From: a virus
Reading direction: 5' to 3' (one strand)
DNA: 33,343 nucleotides
IMG/VR virus record: IMGVR_UViG_3300046010_016627
Location: 1 to 33,343 of that record
Made by a program: the position numbers and the translations under genes. Below, in pieces: positions 25,009 to 31,082 of this stretch. The stretch's first letter is position 1. Each line of letters begins with the position of its first letter. The notes under the pieces are model-generated. The model was not told the origin of the DNA. It did no database searches and saw nothing but the letters and a program-made list of their open reading frames with translations.

Positions 25009-26359
25009 CTTCTCCAAGCACGCCCTAAAGCTGGATCTCTACCCTCAGCAGGCAAAGATTCTTGATAATTTCTTTCAGCCAGATAAGAGCCATGCAGTGT
25101 GGGCGCTTGGGCGAAGATCGGGCAAAACCGTCATGGCGGCAGTGGCATGTGTGTATATGTGCTTCGTTCTGGAAGATGAATATCGTAGGCGCGTGAGAAA
25201 AGGAGAGAAATGGTATATCGTCACCGTCGCCAACAGTCAAGACCAGGCTCGCATTGCTCTCAACAACATTCGCCAGCTCATTCTTGATAGCCCCTTTGCC
25301 CAAGAAATCGTCCGCGAAACTGCCGACATCATTGAACTAAGCAACAATTGCGTATTCAAAGCTATTCCAACATCAGGACGTGCTGCTCGTGGTCTCGCTT
25401 GCGCTGGAGCAGTGTTCGACGAGCTTGCTTTTGCCACCGAAGGCGATGCAAATAGTGGTGGTCGTGGCATCTACGACGCACTTTCTCCCGCCATCGCTCA
25501 GTTCGGAGGCAAAGGACGCATCCTCGAACTCTCCTCTCCATGGTTAACGGACGGCATCTTCTACCAGCATTTCAAAGAAGCAAGCTCTGGCCGTTTTCCT
25601 TTTATGCAGGCCATCAACCTCCCAACGTGGGAGATGAACCCAAGCATTTCGCAAGAGTTTCTTGATACAGAAAGACAGCGCGATCCAGAGAAGTTTAAAG
25701 TGGAATATGGGGCACAATTCGCGAGCAATCTTTCAGCCCTCGTTGCAAGCGATGTTGTTGATGCCTGTGTTGATGACCGTAGAGCGGCTCTACCACCCCG
25801 CCCTGAATTCCAGGGCGCCTATGTACTTGCCCTTGACCCCGCCCGTGGTGGCGTTGGCCGTGACGACTATACTGCTTGTATTGTTCACTATGAAAACGGC
25901 ACGCTAGTTGTAGACAAATTCCACTCCTTCGTCGCTGATTTTGAAATCAATGGGAGAATGGAAGTGAATATTAATGCTGTGGAAGATTGGATTAAGGAAC
26001 AGCATCGTCTTTACGTTTTTGACACCATCGTGATGGACCAGTTCAACAGTGCTGGCACCATTCAAAGTTTGGCGAGCGATTTGCCCATCACGGAACTCAC
26101 ATGGACTGTTAGCTCCAAGATGAAAGCATTCAGCAAGATGCGCGAATTGTTTAATGCAGGACAAATTAATGTGTATCGCCACGAGAAAGCAATCATGCAG
26201 CTTAAGAATCTCACTGTGGTCTATAAACCAAGTGGACAATGGAGCGTAACTGGCGGCAAGGCTTCTGGAATTGACGACTTAGCGTTTGCAATGGCAGGCG
26301 CAATTCTTGCCGCAAGCAAAGATGATGACATTGGTTGGATTGAGAGCCTCATCTCCTAG
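24992..26359 (+). CDS. terL: Terminase large subunit
   Basis: A 455-residue packaging motor and nuclease. The N-terminal ATPase has Walker A GRRSGKT (about 40-46), a second-site YIVTVANSQDQAR block and Walker B AVFDELAF (about 140-147), followed by LSSPWLTDG as coupling motif. The nuclease domain has LALDPARGGVGRDD, IVMDQFN and IDDLAFA supplying three Asp residues for metal binding. Length is normal. No small subunit is recognised in the window. Start ATG 24992 overlaps the nuclease stop. Confidence 0.95.
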   Translation: MLKCSDFSKHALKLDLYPQQAKILDNFFQPDKSHAVWALGRRSGKTVMAAVACVYMCFVLEDEYRRRVRKGEKWYIVTVANSQDQARIALNNIRQLILDSPFAQEIVRETADIIELSNNCVFKAIPTSGRAARGLACAGAVFDELAFATEGDANSGGRGIYDALSPAIAQFGGKGRILELSSPWLTDGIFYQHFKEASSGRFPFMQAINLPTWEMNPSISQEFLDTERQRDPEKFKVEYGAQFASNLSALVASDVVDACVDDRRAALPPRPEFQGAYVLALDPARGGVGRDDYTACIVHYENGTLVVDKFHSFVADFEINGRMEVNINAVEDWIKEQHRLYVFDTIVMDQFNSAGTIQSLASDLPITELTWTVSSKMKAFSKMRELFNAGQINVYRHEKAIMQLKNLTVVYKPSGQWSVTGGKASGIDDLAFAMAGAILAASKDDDIGWIESLIS

Positions 26360-26390
26360 TATGATTTTCAAGCAATAGTTCTGCTATGGA

Positions 26391-26657
26391 ATGAAGAGCA
26401 ACGATTTAACTATGCAAGAGGCGCAATTCCTCGTGTCCTTGCTTGAATGCGGCAGTTCAAATAGACAAACTGCTTTGCAGCTTCTTGCTGCCGAACATCT
26501 TTACGTACCCACTCTCCTGCCAAAGCTTCAAGCGCATATCAAGCGCATCAAGCAAATCACCTTGCTTGAACAAGCAGCGCACGATGGAGAAGAAAATTTT
26601 GATGACTACTGCCGCGCCCACCCCGAAGATCAATCCTGTAGAGAATATGACGTTTGA
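26391..26657 (+). CDS. Small hypothetical protein
   Basis: An 88-residue protein from ATG 26391, 31 bases after the terminase. Residues 1-60 are helical (LTMQEAQFLVSLLECG and LQAHIKRIKQITLLEQA). The C-terminus FDDYCRAHPEDQSC-REYDV resembles the 'YC..nPd.peCrvYd' ending of several small cyanophage proteins. No function can be assigned. It is likely the last gene of the terminase transcript. Confidence 0.55.
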   Translation: MKSNDLTMQEAQFLVSLLECGSSNRQTALQLLAAEHLYVPTLLPKLQAHIKRIKQITLLEQAAHDGEENFDDYCRAHPEDQSCREYDV

Positions 26658-26670
26658 CCAGCAAAAGCCA

Positions 26671-26679
26671 TGCTATGCT
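26671..26679 (+). promoter_or_regulatory. Candidate extended -10 promoter upstream of tRNA
   Basis: TGCTATGCT is an extended -10 box (TGnTAtgcT). TTGACC at 26654-26659 is close to a -35 consensus but only 14 bases away. It would start a transcript carrying the hairpin at 26725 and the tRNA at 26843. Confidence 0.35.
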
Positions 26680-26724
26680 TTTGGAGCTTTCGCGAAGCAC
26701 GCTGGCCAGCGTTAGTTCAAAAAG

Positions 26725-26751
26725 GAACAATGGTTTCAGGCGCCATTGTTC
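26725..26751 (+). other. Perfect 9-bp hairpin in tRNA 5' leader
   Basis: GAACAATGG, a 9-nt loop and CCATTGTTC form a perfect hairpin. No T tract follows, so it is not an ordinary terminator. It may be a processing or stability element for the tRNA transcript. The rest of 26658-26842 shows no gene. Confidence 0.4.
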
Positions 26752-26842
26752 TGTACCAGGGGAAGAGGGGGGCAGGCCCACCTGCTCTGAAATGCTGTAC
26801 AAGGCGGATTGAAGCCCCGCTCAGCGCCCTCAACTTCACCTT

Positions 26843-26915
26843 GCCCGAATAGTCCAGCGGAAGAGACACGGACCTTAAAAGTCCGCCAGCGCAGGTTCAA
26901 ATCCTGCTTCGGGCA
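26843..26915 (+). tRNA. tRNA with anticodon UAA (Leu-like), short variable loop
   Basis: A 73-nt cloverleaf. Acceptor GCCCGAA pairs with TTCGGGC, the discriminator is A, and no CCA is encoded. The D stem has three pairs (GTC/GAC). The anticodon stem CGGAC/GTCCG encloses the loop CTTAAAA, anticodon TAA. The T arm is GCAGG-TTCAAAT-CCTGC. The codon UUA, A73 and the three-pair D stem point to leucine, but the variable region is only five bases (CCAGC), while bacterial tRNA-Leu normally has a long variable arm. The gene lies directly before the riboswitch promoter. Confidence 0.85.
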
Positions 26916-26918
26916 CTT

Positions 26919-26927
26919 TGCTACACT
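26919..26927 (+). promoter_or_regulatory. Extended -10 promoter for riboswitch-peptide unit
   Basis: TGCTACACT is an extended -10 box. A start site seven bases beyond -10 falls at A26934, exactly one base before the first conserved residue of the riboswitch. No clear -35 is present; the preceding bases belong to the tRNA 3' end. Confidence 0.6.
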
Positions 26928-26933
26928 GATGGT

Positions 26934-26984
26934 ACGTTCACCCCGCAAGGGGCGCATGACTGGCTGGTACGGAACGGGACCAGC
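26934..26984 (+). ncRNA. Glutamine-II (downstream-peptide) riboswitch candidate
   Basis: A compact H-type pseudoknot: CGTTC at 26935-26939 pairs with GAACG at 26972-26976; CCCC-GCAA-GGGG (26941-26952) forms a stable tetraloop hairpin between; GCTGGT (26963-26968) pairs with ACCAGC (26979-26984), crossing the first helix. The opening CGTTCACCCC, the GGGGCGCATGAC segment and GTACGGAACGGG match my memory of the downstream-peptide RNA, a glutamine riboswitch of marine cyanobacteria and cyanophages that precedes short ORFs. It lies 16 bases before a 39-codon ORF, as the family predicts. An exact covariance search was not run. Confidence 0.75.
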
Positions 26985-27000
26985 ATCATCGGGAACCATC

Positions 27001-27120
27001 ATGAACCCACTCGCCCTCATCAAGCAGCAGCTTGAGAAAGCAGCTCGCCTGCGCGAAGCACAACACGCAAGCCTCGTCTATCGCGGCATTGCTTACGTGC
27101 CTAAGCCTCATTGGTTCTGA
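27001..27120 (+). CDS. 39-residue riboswitch-controlled peptide, DUF4278/PirA-like
   Basis: ATG 27001 to TGA 27118-27120 gives 39 residues: a Lys/Glu/Ala helix (LIKQQLEKAARLREAQHA) followed by SLVYRGIAYVPKPHWF. The LvYRGiaY segment resembles the start of DUF4278, the domain of the cyanobacterial nitrogen regulator PirA. It is flanked by a promoter and riboswitch upstream and a terminator at 27140, so it is a complete transcription unit. If PirA-like, it could bind the host PII protein and affect arginine synthesis; this is inference from a short motif. Confidence 0.65.
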   Translation: MNPLALIKQQLEKAARLREAQHASLVYRGIAYVPKPHWF

Positions 27121-27122
27121 GC

Positions 27123-27329
27123 TTATTGCTGAAGACAAGAGCCCGCTACGGCGGGCTTTTCTTTTGGCCAATGGACAACAGCATTGGCAATAATGAAGCA
27201 ATTGGTAATGAGATAGGAAGCAAAAATCAATGTGCGGATGAGCGCCACTTTGTCTGCTTCATGATCATGTTTGCTCGCCTTCTCCCCTAGCGCCTTCGCC
27301 CAAATTCTCCATACGTTCTTCCTGCTCAT
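27123..27329 (-). CDS. Small one-helix membrane protein
   Basis: A 68-residue protein. After a charged N-terminus (ALGEKASKHDHEADKV) comes a hydrophobic helix ALIRTLIFASYLITNCFIIA (about residues 29-48), then a short tail NAVVHWPKEKP. The layout 'charged helix - IRT.I....fiT.ffI.AN..hHW' is seen in small cyanophage proteins of unknown function. The 3' end overlaps the convergent terminator of the peptide gene, and the 5' end overlaps the next gene by 65 nt, so the start could be further in. Confidence 0.6.
   Translation of the reverse strand: MSRKNVWRIWAKALGEKASKHDHEADKVALIRTLIFASYLITNCFIIANAVVHWPKEKPAVAGSCLQQ
27140..27165 (+). terminator. Intrinsic terminator of riboswitch-peptide unit
   Basis: AGCCCGC, loop TACG, GCGGGCT, then TTTCTTTT: a 7-bp G/C stem with a tetraloop and U-rich tail, 20 bases after the peptide stop. 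Confidence 0.9.
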
Positions 27330-27507
27330 AAATCCAAGCCTTCAGCTCTCTGACATACTGCCTAATGATGGCAGCTTTTTCAAGATGCCACTGGTCCATG
27401 GTGAGAAAATATTGGGCATTGTGCCAATCAATGGCTCGCAACGATTGATAGATGATGGGATTAAGTGGCTCACGCAGGGGCGTGTTGAACGTTCTGCGTT
27501 CCGTCAT
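27265..27507 (-). CDS. Hypothetical helical protein
   Basis: About 80 residues from ATG 27507; an upstream start at 27552 would overlap the phosphoesterase gene more. The sequence MTERRTFNTPLREPLNPIIY and then SLRAIDWHNAQYFLTMDQWH, followed by a helix of charged residues, is consistent with a small soluble protein. The C-terminus is Gly/Glu-rich. No family is recognised. It overlaps both neighbours, as is common in this minus-strand block. Confidence 0.55.
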   Translation of the reverse strand: MTERRTFNTPLREPLNPIIYQSLRAIDWHNAQYFLTMDQWHLEKAAIIRQYVRELKAWIYEQEERMENLGEGARGEGEQT

Positions 27508-28027
27508 CGGAGGAGAAGAATTGCATCGCCTCGTCCCAATGGACGGGCGCAAAGTTGTGTTGTTCTACACAACAATTAAAATAGCGCCTATCTAAGCTGC
27601 CGTCAGTATGTCTTACGTTATGAGAATGTAAATGACCGTGAATATTTCCTTTAAATCGTTGCTCAAAAAGCTCTGGATGAAGAGGAATATGGCTCATCAT
27701 AAATTCATGATGGTAAAAGCATCCGCGAATGTCATCAAAATATTGCGCGTAATCTTGCAGCTTAAAAATATCGTGATTGCCACGCACCAATACCTTTCTT
27801 CCATTGAGTTGCTCCAGTATCTTTAAGCCACGACGGGCAATTGCCACATCTCCCAGCACGTAAATTCTGTCTTTCGGCTTCACTTTCTTGTTCCATTGTT
27901 CAGCCATGAAAGCATCGCCTTCTGCTGCGTCCTTAAATGGACGCAGCTTTTCACCATCAGGCTTTAAAAACGTATAGGCCTTATCGTGACAAAAGTGATT
28001 GTCTGACGTGAGCCAGCAGTTGACCAT
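27470..28027 (-). CDS. Calcineurin-like metallophosphoesterase
   Basis: A 185-residue protein from ATG 28027. It has the complete metallophosphoesterase signature: TSDNHFCHD (Asp9, His11), YVLGDVA (Asp60), VRGNHD (Asn84, His85), MSHIPLHP (His113) and GNIHGHLHSH with two histidines. These ligate two metal ions. Proteins of this small type in phages are thought to act on phosphodiesters or nucleotides, but the substrate is not known. It lies behind a structured leader and a promoter at 28328-28341. Confidence 0.88.
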   Translation of the reverse strand: MVNCWLTSDNHFCHDKAYTFLKPDGEKLRPFKDAAEGDAFMAEQWNKKVKPKDRIYVLGDVAIARRGLKILEQLNGRKVLVRGNHDIFKLQDYAQYFDDIRGCFYHHEFMMSHIPLHPELFEQRFKGNIHGHLHSHNVRHTDGSLDRRYFNCCVEQHNFAPVHWDEAMQFFSSDDGTQNVQHAPA

Positions 28028-28322
28028 GGTTCAATGGAGGAAAGGCGCTGCCGGGAATCGAACCACGGAATTCTAGGCTATGTGCCTAGCGTGTGCCAAC
28101 ACTTCAGAGCTAGGAGCCCCCTGTTTGAGCATCATCTCTAGAAACCATTTTGTTGGCGCCAACAAATTGGTCTCCGTCCGAGAGCTAAGCTTGGGGGCGA
28201 ATCACGCAAACCAGAAAAGGCACTCGAACTAATGTCGAACCTCAAATCCTGGCTGCTCTCCATTGGCAGAGCAATGGAGGAAAAGAACAGTACGGCCTTG
28301 GCACATGCCAAGCTTGCACTGT
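28028..28322 (-). ncRNA. Structured leader / possible small RNA upstream of phosphoesterase
   Basis: No protein gene fits these 295 bases. On the minus strand the region holds several hairpins (TTGGC/GCCAA, CTCCATTG/CAATGGAG, the palindrome GTTGGCGCCAAC) and two helices that exclude each other: plus-strand CTAGGC 28073-28078 can pair with GCCTAG 28084-28089, or CCTAGC 28085-28090 with GCTAGG 28109-28114. Near 28044-28065 a tRNA T-arm-like sequence (GGTTCGATTCC) appears, but no full cloverleaf could be built. The 12-mer CAATGGAGGAAA (plus strand) occurs at 28032-28043 and 28272-28283. A regulatory leader or degenerate tRNA cluster is possible. Confidence 0.4.
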
Positions 28323-28327
28323 CTCGA

Positions 28328-28341
28328 AACTATAGCATCAA
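28328..28341 (-). promoter_or_regulatory. Extended -10 promoter, copy 2 of a 14-nt repeat
   Basis: On the minus strand TTGATGCTATAGTT includes TGCTATAGT, an extended -10 box. The same 14-mer lies at 28577-28590. Predicted start is near 28322, so it would transcribe the structured leader and the phosphoesterase block. It begins two bases after the tRNA-Met 3' end. Confidence 0.5.
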
Positions 28342-28343
28342 AA

Positions 28344-28416
28344 TGGCGGAGACAGGACTTGAACCTGCGACCTCCAGGGTATGAACCTGGCGAGCTACCA
28401 ACTGCTCTACTCCACG
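28344..28416 (-). tRNA. tRNA-Met (CAT) with initiator-like features
   Basis: A full 73-nt cloverleaf on the minus strand. Acceptor CGTGGAG pairs with CTCCGCC except position 1, where C1 faces C72. D stem GAGC/GCTC has the A11-T24 pair found in bacterial initiator tRNAs. Anticodon stem CCAGG/CCTGG encloses TTCATAC (anticodon CAT). T arm is GCAGG-TTCAAGT-CCTGT; the discriminator is A; no CCA is encoded. The unpaired 1-72 and A11-T24 argue for an initiator; only two of the three G-C pairs in the anticodon stem typical of initiators are present (pair 29-41 is A-T). Confidence 0.85.
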
Positions 28417-28422
28417 GTGATG

Positions 28423-28472
28423 GCCTAAGCGTGAAGCGATTAACAAGAGCTAATCGCTTCAGAGGCTTAGGC
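28423..28472. repeat. Long imperfect hairpin (18 bp) next to tRNA-Met
   Basis: GCCTAAGC (28423-28430) and GCTTAGGC (28465-28472) enclose GAAGCGATTA (28433-28442) and TAATCGCTTC (28451-28460), with a small internal loop (2 and 4 bases) and an 8-base loop. It lies six bases before the tRNA 5' end in the minus-strand transcript. It may guide RNase processing or be a remnant of a mobile or tRNA-like element. No U tract follows. Confidence 0.55.
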
Positions 28473-28576
28473 TCTGTCTGCCCGATGCTAACGCAGAGCG
28501 GGAACAACAATAGCCTAATGACTCATTGAAAGCAGAGCAAACTGCTTGAAGTGTTGAACTAGGCGTATGCCGCAAC

Positions 28577-28590
28577 AACTATAGCATCAA
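28577..28590 (-). promoter_or_regulatory. Extended -10 promoter, copy 1 of a 14-nt repeat
   Basis: Identical to 28328-28341 (minus strand TTGATGCTATAGTT). It overlaps the stop codon of the RNR small subunit gene and lies about 155 bases before the tRNA-Met, so it probably drives the tRNA. The spacer between holds no ORF and one G/C hairpin (GCTCTG/CAGAGC). Confidence 0.5.
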
Positions 28591-29321
28591 GCTTTGCCGT
28601 AGCTAGGAAGGCAGGTGTTAGGCGCCTCAAAGAACGCAGGCATCCGGCTCCGTTGTGTTTCCGCAAGACCATCTGCTTTGCCCTTCTCAAACAAACTATC
28701 ACTCTGCTTAAGCCAGAAGTCCTTATTAAGCCATTTGTTCTCGCTAGCGCCCAGCGCATCAAATGCCCACAATGCAGTGGCACGACGCAGTTTGTTCAAA
28801 CTCTGCCCGGCATTCTCATCAAGCTCTTTGGCAACAAGGCTATGCACGCCAACGTGCGTAATCTCGTCACGACTAATATCAGCCGCCACTGTGCGAATGC
28901 CCATGTCTCCATTGAAACGGAAAAATGGCAGCACAACAAAGAAAATGCTCCGCTCAAGAATGGCAGCTTTCAAAATGGGGTGGGCAGGATGTTCTTGCCA
29001 TGCTTGCAGAATGCCTTCCACTTCCTTCTCAGCCTTTTCATCGGCACCATGGGCAGCAACGATGTAGTTGAGAGCCTCATCATGACGCTGCTCATCTTCC
29101 TGGTTATGACGAAGAGCTTCCACAACGCCTGGAGTGGAAGGCAGGTCACGTTCTAGCCCCTGCTCCAGAAAGTCCTTCACAGGCAGTTCCAGATGGCGCA
29201 GCGCCAGTAGCTTACCGAGCGTCTCCTCGCTGCCCTCCTGCACAATACCCTTGTCCACGGCAACGGCCTGCCAAGGCCGTTTCTTGGCGATCATCGACAG
29301 ATAGGGGCTCTTCGTAGTCAT
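28587..29321 (-). CDS. nrdB: Ribonucleotide reductase small (beta) subunit, cyanophage type without radical Tyr
   Basis: About 244 residues from ATG 29321 (TTG 29339 is also in frame). Metal ligands of a ferritin-like carboxylate site are present: Glu45 (RHLELP), Glu77 and His80 (EDEQRH), Glu123 (ILERS) and Glu153 with His156 (DEITH). In class Ia enzymes a radical Tyr follows the first ExxH by four residues; here Leu84 is at that place, with Tyr86 two further. The protein is short (E. coli NrdB 376). It is encoded just downstream of the large subunit, separated by a terminator. The pair matches the reduced RNR of cyanophages. Confidence 0.8.
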   Translation of the reverse strand: MTTKSPYLSMIAKKRPWQAVAVDKGIVQEGSEETLGKLLALRHLELPVKDFLEQGLERDLPSTPGVVEALRHNQEDEQRHDEALNYIVAAHGADEKAEKEVEGILQAWQEHPAHPILKAAILERSIFFVVLPFFRFNGDMGIRTVAADISRDEITHVGVHSLVAKELDENAGQSLNKLRRATALWAFDALGASENKWLNKDFWLKQSDSLFEKGKADGLAETQRSRMPAFFEAPNTCLPSYGKA

Positions 29322-29355
29322 GGTCGTGGTATCGTTCAATAATGTGTGAGGAGAA

Positions 29356-29383
29356 AAGGGGCCTTCTGGCCCCTTCTTTTTTT
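29356..29383. terminator. Terminator between RNR large and small subunit genes
   Basis: AAGGGGCC, loop TTCT, GGCCCCTT, then CTTTTTTT on the plus strand. On the minus strand the same hairpin is followed by TTTTCTCC, so it can also end the nrdA transcript. It lies directly after the nrdA stop and before the nrdB start, so nrdB needs read-through or its own promoter. Confidence 0.8.
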
Positions 29384-29384
29384 G

Positions 29385-30827
29385 CTATTCAGCGCAGGCA
29401 GCGCAGAATCCAGCCTCTACGGAACAAGACGCAGAATCCTGCTCAGTCTCTTCATTAAGACCAAACATGCTCTTAAAATCGTCGTCCAACGCAGCATATG
29501 CATCGTCCTTGCGCTGAGTATCAGGCAGAACTTGCAGGCTGTAATAGAGGCTCGTCTGTGGAGAGTCTAGCCAATCCTTCAGGAACACTTCGTCATAATT
29601 CACAATGTCTGACCATGAATTAAACGAATAACCATGGAAAAGACCAGTGCGTTGATACAACTGAACTAGTCCATTGGCAACTTTAAAGAAAGCCTCCCAG
29701 CCCACTTCAGCGGCGGTTTCCACTTCGCCATAGTCAAAGCTTTCCACGCCAAATGTGCCAGAGTCACGATCTACCGTGCGAGCAATGGGAGGGGCAATTT
29801 CTGGCGTGGTCGTAAAGCCCTTGGTATCGAGATAGCGGTAGGAGCATGATGCAGTGGGGGCAATGCAGAAAGCACGTTCCATTTCATGCTCACGAGCAAT
29901 TTCTCCTGCTTTCTGAATGCCTTGATCAATTTCCCATACGGCTTTGCCAACGGGCTTATCCTGCCAATAGCTCCAGGGATGAGCATTCTCATCAAGATAG
30001 GCTTCAATGGCATCGCCAAAGTCTTTATAGCTAATTCCATGGATGGCAAGGAAATTAGCTAGCCCCAACACGCCCAGGCCAATTTGTTTATCAATGGAGG
30101 GGGGCAGATATTCCCCAGTGTCACCAACGCCAGTGCGACCATGCAACTCACAAAGCTGCGTCATGCCCTCGACAAACGCTCCTTGAATGTTGTCAAGCGT
30201 ACATGCGCCCAAATTAACGTGCTGAAGAAGACAAGTGCCACGATGCGGAAGATATACCTCCAAGCAAACATTAGCCCGGATGCGTTCTCCACGATTATCG
30301 TGGCGGATTTTGTTGAGCCAGAGATCGCCAGAAGAGATGGCACGAAGACAGGCATTAATCAGCTCGGGAGATGATGCAGAAAGAAAATTGTCATCAACAT
30401 TCAAACAACGCTTCACCCAAGGAAGCTCACTGCGTGATGCACTAACAAATTCGATGGCATCAGGGGAGGAATAATCAAGATGAAGAACTACAGCCCCATT
30501 CTTATACAAACCTCCCCTACGCAAGATTTCATTAAGCGTGGAATAAATCTTGCCAAAACTTACTGGTCCACTTGCCACGAGTCCTTTGCCATTTTCAGCG
30601 CCACTTTCGCGCAAAGAAGACAAATGAACAGCGACGCCCGCACCATTGCGCAAGCCGTGACTAACAAACCGCCAAGATGCTTCAATGCCATCCTCGCCCT
30701 CCATTGAATCCTCTACGTTGAACACCGTGCAGCTCACGGGCAAACGTCCATCAGGACTATCCAGCCAATCCTGGACGCGCCCCGTACGGGCAATTGGCTC
30801 ACATTTTGCCTTTTCCTTCAGCTTCAT
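29385..30827 (-). CDS. nrdA: Ribonucleotide reductase large (alpha) subunit, class I, reduced cyanophage type
   Basis: About 480 residues from ATG 30827, chosen because upstream in-frame starts (30848, 30869) lie in or before a terminator hairpin. Catalytic residues are present: Cys33 in LPVSCTVFN, the N-V-C-L-E-V loop (Asn, radical Cys, Glu), a second redox Cys in VNLGACTLDN, APTASCSYRY of the phosphate loop, the Tyr-Tyr pair in SLYYSLQV near the C-terminus, and a Cys-rich tail (SCSVEAGFCAACAE) that receives electrons. The YY pair carries the radical from a beta subunit and marks class I, not class II. The N-terminal ATP cone is missing, so overall activity regulation is probably absent. It supplies dNTPs for phage replication. 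Confidence 0.9.
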   Translation of the reverse strand: MKLKEKAKCEPIARTGRVQDWLDSPDGRLPVSCTVFNVEDSMEGEDGIEASWRFVSHGLRNGAGVAVHLSSLRESGAENGKGLVASGPVSFGKIYSTLNEILRRGGLYKNGAVVLHLDYSSPDAIEFVSASRSELPWVKRCLNVDDNFLSASSPELINACLRAISSGDLWLNKIRHDNRGERIRANVCLEVYLPHRGTCLLQHVNLGACTLDNIQGAFVEGMTQLCELHGRTGVGDTGEYLPPSIDKQIGLGVLGLANFLAIHGISYKDFGDAIEAYLDENAHPWSYWQDKPVGKAVWEIDQGIQKAGEIAREHEMERAFCIAPTASCSYRYLDTKGFTTTPEIAPPIARTVDRDSGTFGVESFDYGEVETAAEVGWEAFFKVANGLVQLYQRTGLFHGYSFNSWSDIVNYDEVFLKDWLDSPQTSLYYSLQVLPDTQRKDDAYAALDDDFKSMFGLNEETEQDSASCSVEAGFCAACAE

Positions 30828-30831
30828 AAGA

Positions 30832-30855
30832 CGACAAAAGGGGACCATGGTCCCC
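30832..30855 (-). terminator. Terminator/attenuator hairpin before nrdA
   Basis: GGGGACCATGGTCCCC (30840-30855) is a perfect palindrome; on the minus strand it is followed by TTTTGT, giving a 6-bp G/C stem with a CATG loop and U tract. It lies between the small upstream gene and the nrdA start, so it may end the first transcript or attenuate nrdA. Confidence 0.7.
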
Positions 30856-30890
30856 CGAGAATCAACCAAGGCAGGCTAGCGCAAACGGCC

Positions 30891-31082
30891 TTAGTCGCAA
30901 AGCCCTTCTGGGTCGTCCACGGCCAGTAAGTCCTTAATAAATAATTTAGCTTCGTTGGTCGTGCGGAAATAATACGGCTTGCCATCAATAGCAGAAAACC
31001 ATTGAAATTCTGGCTTGCTAAAACATGGCCACAATTTATACGGGCCAATATTAAATGGCTGGCGATCAGGAAGGCCCCACAT
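30891..31082 (-). CDS. Small hypothetical protein upstream of nrdA
   Basis: A 63-residue protein from ATG 31082. It contains several aromatic residues (PYKLWPCFSKPEFQWFSAID) and GKPYYFRTTNEAKLFIKDLLA, a compact strand-turn-helix pattern. It ends before the terminator that precedes nrdA. No family is recognised. The clean frame and close position suggest a real gene of the nucleotide metabolism block. Confidence 0.55.
   Translation of the reverse strand: MWGLPDRQPFNIGPYKLWPCFSKPEFQWFSAIDGKPYYFRTTNEAKLFIKDLLAVDDPEGLCD

Noticed and set aside
28044-28120. Possible extra tRNA on the minus strand
   Set aside because: A T-arm-like motif exists, but the T stem needs a bulge, no 5' acceptor pairs with CAGCGCC and no anticodon loop with T33 was found.
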